DNA from: an uncultured Flavobacteriales bacterium
Lineage (GTDB): Bacteria; Bacteroidota; Bacteroidia; Flavobacteriales_G; Salibacteraceae
Length of the DNA stretch: 64,000 nucleotides
Direction of reading: 5' to 3'
Assembly (NCBI GenBank): GCA_937121175.1
Contig: CAKZKD010000004.1
Coordinates: forward strand, 1-64,000
Within the stretch, counting starts at the first letter, position 1. Each line of letters opens with the position of its first letter. Positions 37,753 through 46,694 of the stretch are shown here, piece after piece. Under the pieces are notes generated by a model. That model was not told the DNA's origin and ran no database searches. It saw nothing but the letters and a program-made list of their open reading frames with translations. A program made the position numbers and the translations under genes.

Positions 37753-38346
37753 TTATGTATCCACCTTGGAAAATAAATAGTTCATTTCTGATGCAATTTG
37801 TAAACTGCGTTCATGGTATTTTTTTATTTCTTCTGCACTTCCATCTGCAATCTTTGGGTCTAAGTAGGTTAACGGAATCCTCAGATCTGAGCCGGACACA
37901 AGCGGACAATTATCATCGGCATGAGAGCACGTCATTATTGCAGCAAAGCTAGATTTCGGATTCTGTTTGTCATTGTACAACTTCGACCAACAATTTAGTA
38001 CATCACCCTGATAATGAACAGTATATTTGGGATTGACCCCTTCGTAATTCGTGATTTTTAATCCAGTAGATTGTAAAACTTCAACTCCTGAACTATAAAA
38101 AGCAGTCACTTCAATACCACCACTAAAAGCTTGAATGGGTAGATTATAATACTTTGCAAAAACAAATGCCCATACTTGCGCCAATTGGCTTCTTCTGGAA
38201 TTATGCGTGCAAATAAAATTCAGTTGAGCCTGATCGTTTTTTGCAATCTGCTTTTTGCAATAACTCGCAATTGAATCGAGAATCTCTTTTCTGGAATTAG
38301 GTACTTCTATTTCTTGAATTTCAAGAATTGTGTCTTCAATTATCAT
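37753..38346 (-). CDS. LMW protein-tyrosine-phosphatase / ArsC-type protein
   Basis: 197 residues from ATG 38346; the ORF opens at 38382 but that would overlap the preceding stop. The P-loop CTHNSRRSQ (Cys46, Arg52) is the CX5R(S) signature of low-molecular-weight phosphatases and thioredoxin-linked arsenate reductases. LTYLDPK near residue 170 is the general-acid Asp loop. Behind arsR and a DUF6428 gene it most likely reduces arsenate or acts on a small phosphoryl substrate in arsenic stress (inference from context). Confidence 0.8.
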   Translation of the reverse strand: MIIEDTILEIQEIEVPNSRKEILDSIASYCKKQIAKNDQAQLNFICTHNSRRSQLAQVWAFVFAKYYNLPIQAFSGGIEVTAFYSSGVEVLQSTGLKITNYEGVNPKYTVHYQGDVLNCWSKLYNDKQNPKSSFAAIMTCSHADDNCPLVSGSDLRIPLTYLDPKIADGSAEEIKKYHERSLQIASEMNYLFSKVDT

Positions 38347-38356
38347 GAAAGCGAAA

Positions 38357-38836
38357 TTAACAGCAACCACCTCCAGGCACACAGGCCTCAGCAGTAGAAG
38401 TAACCAATGAACTCAGCTTAGTTTTTATTTTTTCTACTGGAATTCCGCAGTCATCTTTGGCCAAACAATCTGTCTTTTTAGAAGCCAACTTGAAAACTTT
38501 ATCACCTTTATTAAATTCTAAATTGTATTTGGCAATTGTGTCTTGTTGGTACTCAACCTCTATTTCGTGGTCACCTATGTTCAGCCTTTCTTCCGACAAT
38601 TTAATTATGGTTTGTAATTTTTCCGCACCCAATCGATGGTACACATCAATAGACGACCATAATTGCAAATTGACTAAGGATTCTTCTCGTGTAACTCCAC
38701 CACAATCAATGAATTTTTTAGTTACTTCTCCAATTTCAGTTACGTGAAAATGTGATTCTACATATTTCCCATTGGGCAACTGAAATTTGATTTCTTCCAA
38801 TTGGCTTAGTGCCGATTTTAGTTCTGATAATTTCAT
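38357..38836 (-). CDS. DUF6428 family protein with Cys-rich tail
   Basis: 159 residues. KLSELKSALSQLEEIKFQLP followed by NGKYVESHFHVTEIG is the family signature of DUF6428, which is typically found in arsenic operons of Bacteroidota. The C-terminus has AKDDCGIPVEKIKTKL then EACVPGGGCC: several cysteines including a final vicinal pair, reasonable as a metalloid-binding tail. Function unknown. It lies 11 bases after arsR. Confidence 0.8.
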   Translation of the reverse strand: MKLSELKSALSQLEEIKFQLPNGKYVESHFHVTEIGEVTKKFIDCGGVTREESLVNLQLWSSIDVYHRLGAEKLQTIIKLSEERLNIGDHEIEVEYQQDTIAKYNLEFNKGDKVFKLASKKTDCLAKDDCGIPVEKIKTKLSSLVTSTAEACVPGGGCC

Positions 38837-38847
38837 AATTATATTAT

Positions 38848-39180
38848 TTAGCAGCAGCCTTTGCCACCTTGTTTAAATTTTTCAAATAATCCGTTTAGTA
38901 ACTTCGATATTTCACTCCAGCGAACTGGGTTTATGCAATAGCTCACCGAAACACCTTCAATTGTACCTTGAATTATACCTTGCTCTTTCAACTCTCTTAA
39001 GTGCTGACTTACAGTTGCTTGAGCTAATCCCGTTTCTGCAACCAAATCCCCATTTATGCAAGCATTTGCTTTTAATAAATGCTGCAGAATAGCAAGTCTA
39101 GCAGGATGCGCCATTGCTTTTAATGCGCTTGCTAATGTGTTTTGTTCTTCTGTAAAAAGATTGCTTTTGGTAATTCCCAT
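38848..39180 (-). CDS. arsR: ArsR family transcriptional repressor
   Basis: 110 residues with a winged helix-turn-helix (KAMAHPARLAILQHLL, TGLAQATVSQHLRELKEQG). Cysteines are at 41 (ACINGD, at helix 3), 82 (YCINP) and 109-110 (GKGCC). Arsenic-sensing ArsR proteins use such thiol sets, so As(III) sensing is plausible. A 12-base palindrome, TTATTGCAATAA (39195-39206), upstream of the ATG is the candidate operator. It heads arsR-DUF6428-LMW-PTP; no efflux gene follows. Confidence 0.88.
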   Translation of the reverse strand: MGITKSNLFTEEQNTLASALKAMAHPARLAILQHLLKANACINGDLVAETGLAQATVSQHLRELKEQGIIQGTIEGVSVSYCINPVRWSEISKLLNGLFEKFKQGGKGCC

Positions 39181-39194
39181 GTTTATTAATCTAT

Positions 39195-39206
39195 TTATTG
39201 CAATAA
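39195..39206. promoter_or_regulatory. Candidate ArsR operator
   Basis: A perfect 12-base palindrome (TTATTGCAATAA) 14 bases upstream of the arsR start, overlapping a near-consensus -7 box (minus strand TATTATTG). Confidence 0.45.
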
Positions 39207-39256
39207 TACGATTAAATAAGAATAGAAAATGAAATCAACAACGTCTTAACTGAAAA

Positions 39257-39922
39257 TTATTTAGTGGAGCTAATAGTCGAAAACAACATGTGTTTCAAAA
39301 ACTTTTCGAGCGAACTTTCCGAATCACTTTCGGTCAAAGCACAAAGATGTGTGCTAAAAAATCGCTGAAAATGAGCACTTTCAATCACGGTGCTGATTAG
39401 GGCAGATGGAAATTTATATTTCGGGTTGAGCTCTCTGACAATCATACTTAACTCCTTGACGAGCTTCTGAAAACTTATAAAGTAACCATCCTCATTGTCC
39501 GCATCAACCTCTTTTGTTAAATATACTTTCGAACTTTCTGAAATTACAATCCGGTGCAACGCCACTTCATCGATATGACCAAATGTTGGGTCAACTTTAA
39601 CCGGTTGGGTTATGTGCTCAACAAATATTTCTAACCTACGTTTTGGAGAGCTTATGTTGTGCATGGCAAAGGTCAACCTGTAGTCCAACCAATTCCAATA
39701 CCATGAAACAAGATAAATCAACAACTTATGTTTGTTTTCAAAATACCGATAAACCGAAGCCTCGGTAGATTCTATTCTCTGGGCCAATTTTTTAAAAGTA
39801 AATGCCTCAAAGCCAACTTCATCAATTAATGAAATACTGTTGGCTATAATATTTTGCCCTAATTCAGAACTATCAGGGTCTTTCAAAAAGCACTGTTCTT
39901 GGATTTTTACTTGTACAATCAT
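39257..39922 (-). CDS. TetR/AcrR family transcriptional regulator
   Basis: 221 residues. The N-terminal helix-turn-helix is SISLIDEVGFEAFTFKKLAQ followed by TEASVYRYFENKHKLLIYLV. The ligand domain is unlike well-known subfamilies. It starts 7 bases after sulP on the same transcript, so it probably controls that operon. Confidence 0.85.
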   Translation of the reverse strand: MIVQVKIQEQCFLKDPDSSELGQNIIANSISLIDEVGFEAFTFKKLAQRIESTEASVYRYFENKHKLLIYLVSWYWNWLDYRLTFAMHNISSPKRRLEIFVEHITQPVKVDPTFGHIDEVALHRIVISESSKVYLTKEVDADNEDGYFISFQKLVKELSMIVRELNPKYKFPSALISTVIESAHFQRFFSTHLCALTESDSESSLEKFLKHMLFSTISSTK

Positions 39923-39929
39923 GGCAGGG

Positions 39930-41489
39930 TTATTTTACTTTATCTTCAGAAAAACCTTTCATAAAAACAGAAATATTCCTTTCGTGGGCGGTACTTTCAA
40001 ATTCTTTGATTAAGTCAAATATATCGTAAGGAATACTTACCGCCTTTGTACCGTCTATAATTACCTCTTCATCGTGCTTCACATGCTCTAGTGCGTCTAA
40101 CAAAGCACCTTTGTTCAAGAAGCTAACTTCTTCAGAAAGTAATATTCGATGAATGTGCTTACCATCATCTTCTTCTTTAATTTTTATGTGGTCTGTTTCT
40201 AAGTTTCGTTGAAGAATGAAGAAAATAGCCACCAATAAACCTATCCCGATTCCAATTAATAAATCAGACATAATGATTGCGAACACGGTCACTAAAAAAG
40301 GAATGTATTGTTCCTTTCCCTTAGAAAGCATATCTCTAAAAACACTGATTTTCGCCAACTTATACCCAACCACCAATAGTATTGCAGCAAGTGCAGCAAG
40401 CGGAATTTGACTTAATAGCCCAGGAATAAAAACGACTGAAACCAATAATAATATTCCATGAAAAACAGTCGAGACTTTAGTTTGACCACCAGAATCTATG
40501 TTGGCACTGGAACGAACAATTACCTGAGTAACGGGTAATCCACCAATAAGTCCAGAAATCATGTTACCTAAACCTTGAGCTTTTAATTCCCTGTTTGCAG
40601 GGGTAATTCGTTTGTGTGGATCTAATTTGTCGGTGGCTTCAACGCACAATAAGGTCTCCAAAGAAGCGACAATGGCTATGGTAACCGCAGTTACCCAAAC
40701 ATCTAAATTGACAATAGCAGACCAATCCGGAAAAGTGAGAAATTCACTCATTTGAGCAAAGGAATTTATTTTAGGAATGCTCACTAAATGCTCCGCACTT
40801 ACCGCCAAAGAAGGGTCTAACGAACCCAAAAACTTATTTAACCCAGCACCTAGTATAACAACCACTAATGCACCGGGAAGCATTTTCATTATTCCACCTT
40901 TCGAACTTAGAAACTTATCCCAAAGAATGAGCACTACCAAGCAGGACATTGAAATAATTATAGCACTTATGGAAAAATAATCGAACGCTTGCCAAATTTC
41001 TGAAAACGTATTCTCCCCATCAGATTGAAAAAATGAAAAGTCACCCTCCTGATCATGGTCATACCCCAATGCATGAGGTATCTGCTTTAGAATAAGTATG
41101 ATACCAATACTCGCCAGCATTCCACGGATTACTGAGTTTGGAAAGTAGTAAGCTATCATTCCAGCCTTTAAAAACCCCATCAGAATTTGTAATAATCCGC
41201 CGATAACAACGGCCAATAAAAAAGGTTGAAAACCAATATTATTGACAGAAGTAAATACTATTACTGCTAACCCCGCTGCTGGACCACTGGCTCCAACCTG
41301 AGAGCCACTCGCCAACCCTACTACAATTCCTCCAACTATGCCAGCAATTAAACCAGCAACTAAAGAAAATGTGTCTGGACTCGCGCCAGATGCCGATGCA
41401 ATACCTAGGCAAAGCGGCAATGCGACCAAAAAAACTACTAATCCTGCAGGTAAATCGGCTTTTAAATTTTTAAAATATTCGCTATTCAT
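39930..41489 (-). CDS. SulP family inorganic anion transporter
   Basis: 519 residues with about 12-14 membrane segments. ADLPAGLVVFLVALPLCLGI begins the transport domain; SQVGASGPAAGLAVIVF and LKAQGLGNMISGLIGGLPVT are typical. A C-terminal STAS domain (about 435-519, VIIDGTKAVSIPYDIFDLIK) follows. SulP members move sulfate, bicarbonate or similar anions with Na+ or H+. The N-terminus is typical of SulP carriers often paired with carbonic anhydrase; no such gene is here, so the substrate is open. Confidence 0.9.
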   Translation of the reverse strand: MNSEYFKNLKADLPAGLVVFLVALPLCLGIASASGASPDTFSLVAGLIAGIVGGIVVGLASGSQVGASGPAAGLAVIVFTSVNNIGFQPFLLAVVIGGLLQILMGFLKAGMIAYYFPNSVIRGMLASIGIILILKQIPHALGYDHDQEGDFSFFQSDGENTFSEIWQAFDYFSISAIIISMSCLVVLILWDKFLSSKGGIMKMLPGALVVVILGAGLNKFLGSLDPSLAVSAEHLVSIPKINSFAQMSEFLTFPDWSAIVNLDVWVTAVTIAIVASLETLLCVEATDKLDPHKRITPANRELKAQGLGNMISGLIGGLPVTQVIVRSSANIDSGGQTKVSTVFHGILLLVSVVFIPGLLSQIPLAALAAILLVVGYKLAKISVFRDMLSKGKEQYIPFLVTVFAIIMSDLLIGIGIGLLVAIFFILQRNLETDHIKIKEEDDGKHIHRILLSEEVSFLNKGALLDALEHVKHDEEVIIDGTKAVSIPYDIFDLIKEFESTAHERNISVFMKGFSEDKVK

Positions 41490-41518
41490 TATTCATAAAA
41501 GTAAGCCACTAAAGTATG

Positions 41519-41531
41519 ATAGTATTACTAT
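41519..41531. promoter_or_regulatory. Candidate operator of the sulP-tetR operon
   Basis: ATAGTA-T-TACTAT, a perfect 6-1-6 palindrome 29 bases upstream of the sulP start; a plausible TetR site. Confidence 0.35.
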
Positions 41532-41624
41532 TATAAAAAGAAGTTAGACAATTACTTTTTAACGTAAAGCTATTTTATTATCTACAGTTTTATTACCTCC
41601 AGAAATCAAATCACTGTAACTCCC

Positions 41625-42764
41625 TTAGCTAATGACTTTTAGCAAGGATTTCACTTCTTTTGCCTTTGAATACGCTTCAGACAAATTATTATCTGTTACG
41701 GTTACGTGCCCCATTTTACGGAACGGTTTTGTGAGGTGTTTACCATATAAATGCACATGGACTTGAGTCATTTTAAGTACCTCGGTAAGGTTTTCATATT
41801 TCGCCTTACCAGTAAAGCCGGCTTCACCCAATAGATTTAGCATTACACTTGGCATTACAATAGATGTATCTCCTAATGGCATTCCTAAAATGCTCCTCAA
41901 ATGCTGTTCGAATTGAGAAGTTACATTTCCTTCAATACTCTGATGGCCGCTATTATGAGTTCGCGGTGCAACTTCATTCACTAGCAATTCGCCCGACTTG
42001 GTTAGAAAAAACTCCACTGCCAGTAAACCTACTACGTCCATTTTTTCTGCAACTTTTTTAGCAATATCCATAGCCTCAGATTCAATTTCAGAGCTTACAT
42101 CAGCCGGGCATTTTAAATACTCCACCAAATTGGCAACTGGATTAAACTCCAATTCTACAATAGGATAAGTAGTCATTTCATTGTGTTCATTTCTAGCCAC
42201 AATTACGCTAACCTCTTTTTCAAAGTCAACGAATTCTTCCAAAACTGAAGGAGCATCAAAACATTGTTCAATGTCTTTTTCAGATTTTAAAACATGAACT
42301 CCTTTACCATCGTACCCTCCTGTTCGGGCCTTTTGCATAAAAGGAAATTCGGATAAATGTTCTCGAACTTCTTCTTCTGAACTTACCAATTTGAAAGGCG
42401 CTGTTGGAATATCATTTTGTTGGTAAAACTGTTTTTGTAAGCCTTTGTCTTTAATGAGTTCAAGTACGCTTGGCTGCGGAAACACTTTAACACCACTGGA
42501 TTCCAATTGTTTCAATGCATCGGTATTAACATGCTCAATTTCGATAGTAAGCACATTTTTATCCTTACCAAAGGCTATTACTGTGTCATAATCATTGAAA
42601 TCTCCACAAATAAACTCATGGGCAATCAATGCACAAGGAGCTTTACTATCAAGCTCTAATACACATACTTGAACGTTATAGTTAACCGCTTCTTGAATAA
42701 ACATTTTACCCAACTGGCCTCCGCCAAGCATTCCTAGTTTAAACTCCTTATCGTAAAAATTCAT
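41625..42764 (-). CDS. purK: 5-(carboxyamino)imidazole ribonucleotide synthase
   Basis: 379 residues, normal size. PurK makes N5-CAIR from AIR, ATP and bicarbonate in purine synthesis. MLGGGQLGKMFIQEA is the N-terminal fold, PFMQKARTGGYDGKGVHV the ATP-grasp nucleotide loop, and EFFLTKSGELLVNEVAPRTH NSGH the metal and substrate site. No purE is adjacent. Confidence 0.95.
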   Translation of the reverse strand: MNFYDKEFKLGMLGGGQLGKMFIQEAVNYNVQVCVLELDSKAPCALIAHEFICGDFNDYDTVIAFGKDKNVLTIEIEHVNTDALKQLESSGVKVFPQPSVLELIKDKGLQKQFYQQNDIPTAPFKLVSSEEEVREHLSEFPFMQKARTGGYDGKGVHVLKSEKDIEQCFDAPSVLEEFVDFEKEVSVIVARNEHNEMTTYPIVELEFNPVANLVEYLKCPADVSSEIESEAMDIAKKVAEKMDVVGLLAVEFFLTKSGELLVNEVAPRTHNSGHQSIEGNVTSQFEQHLRSILGMPLGDTSIVMPSVMLNLLGEAGFTGKAKYENLTEVLKMTQVHVHLYGKHLTKPFRKMGHVTVTDNNLSEAYSKAKEVKSLLKVIS

Positions 42765-42793
42765 TCGAATATGCGTTTCATAATTTAGCTTCG

Positions 42794-42801
42794 CAAAAAT
42801 A
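42794..42801 (-). promoter_or_regulatory. Bacteroidota -7 box for purK
   Basis: Minus strand TATTTTTG, an exact TAnnTTTG match 29 bases before the purK start, in the 41-base region divergent from tex. Confidence 0.5.
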
Positions 42802-42805
42802 TCGA

Positions 42806-44944
42806 ATGCACTCTATGTCTATGTCCGCTAAAATCAAATTCATTCAACAAAGTACTAACCTTTCCTCCTCCCAAATAGGCAATTGTGTAGAGCTGCTTGA
42901 ACAGGATTGCACCATTCCGTTCATTGCCAGATACCGAAAAGACATTACACGGGGGCTAAACGAAATAGAAATTGAGGACATTTCGAATGCCTTAGCAATT
43001 TGGAAAAAAATTGAAGACCGAAAAGCTTCCATCTTTAAATCACTGAAAGAACAAGGTAAACTCTCCTCAGAATTAAGCGATAAACTAGAAGCCGCGAACA
43101 CGCTAACAGCTCTAGAGGACATTTACCTTCCTTTCAAGAAAAAAACAAAAACCAAAGCCACCCTGGCACTAGAAAGCGGACTTAAACCCCTTGCAGTTGC
43201 CATAATGAAAGAATCAACAACCGACCCTGTTCAGTTTGCGACTAAGTTGACTTCCACAAATTACCCCTCTGCGGAAAACGCAATTGAAGGTGCAATTGAT
43301 ATCTGTGCCGATTGGATAAACAACAATGAATGGATTAGAAACCGGTTACGTAAAATCTTCGCTTCAAAATCGGTAGTAGCAAGCAAGCTTGTGAAAGGAA
43401 AACAAGAAGATGGAGAAAAATTCAACGATTTTTTCGATTTTTCAGAACCATACAACAGAATAAAGCCACACCGATTTATGGCAATAAATCGAGGAAAAAA
43501 TCTCGGTCTGCTTCGGGTTTCTATTGCGCCTCCCCAAAAAGACTCAGTAGATAGCATGGAATATTCCTTGGTAAAACAGAACAATCTTTTTTCTGAACTA
43601 CTCAAAAAGGCCATCAAACAAGCATATTCGAAACAATTAAAGCAGGCATTGGAACGTGAGCTTCTGAATCAGTTGATAGAAAAATCTGAGAACGAGGCAG
43701 TTGCCATATTCCGGAAAAATCTGGAGCAGATTTTAATGACCGCCCCACTTCGAAACAAAAAAGTACTGGCCATAGACCCTGGTTTTAAATCGGGCTGCAA
43801 AATTGTCTGCCTCTCAGAAACTGGCGAACTTAAACACAACGAAACCATTTACCCACATGCTCCGCAGCACGATTCGGGTGCAATGAGTAAAATCAACACG
43901 TTGGTACAATCGTATAAAATTGATGCTATTGCAATAGGAAATGGAACGGCCAGTAGAGAAACCGAGCGATTAATAAAACAGATACGATTCAATAGAGAAA
44001 TTCAAGTTTTTGTGGTAAGTGAAGCTGGTGCATCAGTGTATAGCGCATCCAGAGTAGCACGCCAAGAATTTCCGAATTACGACGTGACGGTGCGTGGAGC
44101 TGTTTCTATCGGAAGAAGACTACAGGACCCGCTCTCTGAATTGGTCAAAATTGATCCAAAAGCTCTCGGAGTTGGTCAATATCAACACGACATTACTCCA
44201 TCGAAGTTGGAACTTGGTTTAACAAGAACCATTGAATTTTGCGTTAATAAGGTGGGAGTGGACATTAATTCTTGCAGTTCCAATTTATTGAATTACGTGA
44301 GTGGTGTCGGAACCAAATTAGCAGAGTCGATAGTTGAATATAGGCAAGTAAAGGGTGTTTTTGAAACCAAAAAAGACCTCATGAATGCAAAAGGACTAGG
44401 AGCAAAAGCATTTGAACAATGTGCTGGATTTATTAGAATTAATAATGCAAAGAACCCGTTGGACAATTCTGCAATACATCCCGAATCTTATGAAATTGCA
44501 AATCGGGTTTCTAAACAACTTTCAATTCCACTAGAGGATTTAATTGGAAACAAAGAAGCGCTGAAAAATATTAATGCTTCTGATTTTATAGACGCGGAAA
44601 CTGGAATGCAAACCGTTCAGTTCATTTTAGATGAACTCGCCAAACCAAATCGTGACCCGAGAAAAATTGCTAAAGTTTTTGAATTCAAAAAGGACTTAAA
44701 AACGATTAACGATTTAAGTGAGAATGATGTAGTCCCTGGAATCGTGTCGAACATTACAGGGTTTGGAGCATTTGTAGATATAGGTATAAAAGAAAATGGA
44801 CTGCTGCACCTTTCAGAAATGGCGGACCGCTACGTAAGTGACCCAAATGAAGTCGTTAGCATGAATCAAACTTTGGAATTACGCGTAAAGTCAATTGATC
44901 GAGAGCGAAAAAGAATTGCCCTTTCTTTAAAGGGAATCTCTTAA
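42806..44944 (+). CDS. tex: Tex family S1-domain RNA-binding protein
   Basis: 712 residues. The N-terminal Tex helices (CVELLEQDCTIPFIARYRKD), a YqgF/RuvX-like RNase H-like domain (VLAIDPGFKSGCKIVCLSET), two helix-hairpin-helix units (NYVSGVGTKLAESIVEYR) and a C-terminal S1 domain (VVPGIVSNITGFGAFVDIGI) appear in the family order. Tex is a conserved transcription-associated nucleic-acid-binding protein. Starts at 42815 or 42821 are also possible. The 3' end overlaps the convergent DUF2807 gene by 18 bases. Confidence 0.95.
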   Translation: MHSMSMSAKIKFIQQSTNLSSSQIGNCVELLEQDCTIPFIARYRKDITRGLNEIEIEDISNALAIWKKIEDRKASIFKSLKEQGKLSSELSDKLEAANTLTALEDIYLPFKKKTKTKATLALESGLKPLAVAIMKESTTDPVQFATKLTSTNYPSAENAIEGAIDICADWINNNEWIRNRLRKIFASKSVVASKLVKGKQEDGEKFNDFFDFSEPYNRIKPHRFMAINRGKNLGLLRVSIAPPQKDSVDSMEYSLVKQNNLFSELLKKAIKQAYSKQLKQALERELLNQLIEKSENEAVAIFRKNLEQILMTAPLRNKKVLAIDPGFKSGCKIVCLSETGELKHNETIYPHAPQHDSGAMSKINTLVQSYKIDAIAIGNGTASRETERLIKQIRFNREIQVFVVSEAGASVYSASRVARQEFPNYDVTVRGAVSIGRRLQDPLSELVKIDPKALGVGQYQHDITPSKLELGLTRTIEFCVNKVGVDINSCSSNLLNYVSGVGTKLAESIVEYRQVKGVFETKKDLMNAKGLGAKAFEQCAGFIRINNAKNPLDNSAIHPESYEIANRVSKQLSIPLEDLIGNKEALKNINASDFIDAETGMQTVQFILDELAKPNRDPRKIAKVFEFKKDLKTINDLSENDVVPGIVSNITGFGAFVDIGIKENGLLHLSEMADRYVSDPNEVVSMNQTLELRVKSIDRERKRIALSLKGIS

Positions 44945-45670
44945 ATCAATAAGTACTCCGCCGGAAATGGTTTCGTTGATTTTCAAGGAGTCTTCTCCTC
45001 TGTATTCGATGGTTCCGTTAGTCATTTTTACATCTAACAGTTTGGCAGCATAAGCATTAAAGGTGCCGTTTGCAGACATATTTACATACGTTGAATCGGT
45101 TATCAGAAATTCTGTATCATAATCTCCAGCTGCATCAAAAATTACATTATGAATTGGTGCATAACCACTCGTCTTTACATTAGATGCTCCCTTAAAGTCA
45201 ACATTCAATTCATCCACTAAAACATAGGTTTCTACAGTTGCAGATTCATTTAGGGTTAAATTAAAATTACTCCCAATTAAAGCAGACTCAGAATACACTC
45301 TTGAAGGAGAGTTGATAATCAATTGGGTTAATTCATTAAAGTACAAATGAAACTGAATTTCCTTGTGTTCTCTGAAACAACCATCAAATCCTACAGTTAG
45401 TGAACCATCTGATTCTGAAATTACTATTTGTTCCGAAACATTTTCTTGCGCTATTACCACAACCTCGCCTCTCAGTCTATTTGTATCTGGATGCAAGAAT
45501 ACCTCGGCTGGAATATCTAGTGTAAATGATTTGTAATTATCGAATGAACGTCGGTCTTCAAAAACATCACCCCTACCCTTTTCACAATCTTGCCAAGGCC
45601 ATTTCTTACATGAATACAGCGCAGGAATTAATGCTAAAAGAATACAATATGAAAACTTATTTAATCTCAC
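44927..45670 (-). CDS. DUF2807 (head GIN domain) lipoprotein
   Basis: 247 residues from GTG 45670; the ORF opens at 45739 but a TATATTTG -7 box lies at 45694-45687, so the upstream part is not transcribed from it. The leader ends ALYSC, a lipobox. FTLDIPAEVFLHPDTN and the repetitive right-handed beta-helix (LTLNESATVETYVLVDELN, VDFKGASNVKTSG) are those of DUF2807, a putative auto-transporter-adhesin 'head GIN' fold of surface lipoproteins. Function unknown. Confidence 0.8.
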   Translation of the reverse strand: MRLNKFSYCILLALIPALYSCKKWPWQDCEKGRGDVFEDRRSFDNYKSFTLDIPAEVFLHPDTNRLRGEVVVIAQENVSEQIVISESDGSLTVGFDGCFREHKEIQFHLYFNELTQLIINSPSRVYSESALIGSNFNLTLNESATVETYVLVDELNVDFKGASNVKTSGYAPIHNVIFDAAGDYDTEFLITDSTYVNMSANGTFNAYAAKLLDVKMTNGTIEYRGEDSLKINETISGGVLIDLRDSL

Positions 45671-45686
45671 CGACGTAATATTGGTG

Positions 45687-45694
45687 CAAATATA
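45687..45694 (-). promoter_or_regulatory. Bacteroidota -7 box for the DUF2807 gene
   Basis: Minus strand TATATTTG, 16 bases before the GTG start at 45670; it decides the start. Confidence 0.55.
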
Positions 45695-45750
45695 TCCGTT
45701 TACAAGGCTATAATTTACACCTATAATAACAGTAAACAAACAACTTGATT

Positions 45751-46458
45751 ATGACAAACGACGATAAAATAATAAGAGCATTTGTAGATAAAAACTGGAA
45801 TGAAATAAAGACCAACAATTCTTGGCAGATATTCAAAATCATGTCGGAATTTGTTGAGGGGTTTGAAAAACTTTCGAAAATCGGCCCTTGTGTTTCCATC
45901 TTTGGTTCAGCCAGAACAAAAGAAGACCACCCCTATTACTCACTAACTGAAAACATTGCTTACAAACTAACACAAACAGGATTTGGTGTAATAAGTGGTG
46001 GCGGCCCAGGTATTATGGAAGCCGCAAATAAAGGTGCGCGAAAAGGAGGCGGAAAATCTGTTGGATTGAATATCGATTTACCTTTTGAACAAACCGAAAA
46101 CCCATATATAGACCGTGATAAGTTTATAAACTTCGACTATTTCTTTGTGAGAAAACTAATGTTTGTAAAATATGCTCAAGGGTTTATTGTAATGCCAGGT
46201 GGCTTCGGGACTTTAGATGAGTTTTTTGAGGCAATGACCCTTATTCAAACTCAAAAAATTGGCGCATTTCCGGTCGTATTAGTTGGTAAGAACTATTGGT
46301 CAGGACTGCTAGATTGGATAACGGATGTTATGCTCAAAGAAGAAAAAAACATAAGCGAAAAAGACCTGGATTTATTCAAGCTTGTTGATACTGCTGATGA
46401 AGCCGTTGCAGAAATTGAATCCTTCTACTCAAAGTACTTACTAAAACCAAACTTCTAG
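45751..46458 (+). CDS. LOG family nucleoside 5'-monophosphate phosphoribohydrolase-like protein
   Basis: 235 residues from ATG 45751 (TTG 45745 just precedes). VSIFGSARTKEDHPYY, GVISGGGPGIMEAANKGA and the signature PGGFGTLDEFFEA identify the LOG/TIGR00730 lysine-decarboxylase-like Rossmann family, which releases nucleobases such as cytokinins from nucleoside 5'-monophosphates. Physiological substrate here is unknown. A hairpin follows at 46476-46506. Confidence 0.9.
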   Translation: MTNDDKIIRAFVDKNWNEIKTNNSWQIFKIMSEFVEGFEKLSKIGPCVSIFGSARTKEDHPYYSLTENIAYKLTQTGFGVISGGGPGIMEAANKGARKGGGKSVGLNIDLPFEQTENPYIDRDKFINFDYFFVRKLMFVKYAQGFIVMPGGFGTLDEFFEAMTLIQTQKIGAFPVVLVGKNYWSGLLDWITDVMLKEEKNISEKDLDLFKLVDTADEAVAEIESFYSKYLLKPNF

Positions 46459-46475
46459 AGAATAGTATGTTAATG

Positions 46476-46506
46476 AACAACCTCTTCTTTATAAGTAGAG
46501 GTTGTT
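46476..46506 (+). terminator. Hairpin after the LOG-family gene
   Basis: A 10-bp perfect stem (46476-46485 with 46497-46506), 11-base loop, weak T-tail. Confidence 0.5.
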
Positions 46507-46658
46507 ACACCACATTTAATCGCCTCCCTACCAAACCAACATAAAACACTGTAAATCAAAAATATAAACCCAAAATACACCCTAAGGCAACCCACCTTGT
46601 ACACACTCTCGTGTTCAGAAGTGCAACCCCTCTAAAACAGTAGCCCCACACCTTAAAA

Positions 46659-46666
46659 TAGCTTTG
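46659..46666 (+). promoter_or_regulatory. Bacteroidota -7 box for the Glu-rich SPOR-like gene
   Basis: TAGCTTTG, an exact TAnnTTTG match 28 bases before the ATG at 46695. Confidence 0.5.
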
Positions 46667-46694
46667 TTAGCATAGTCATTCTAAATAAAGAATT

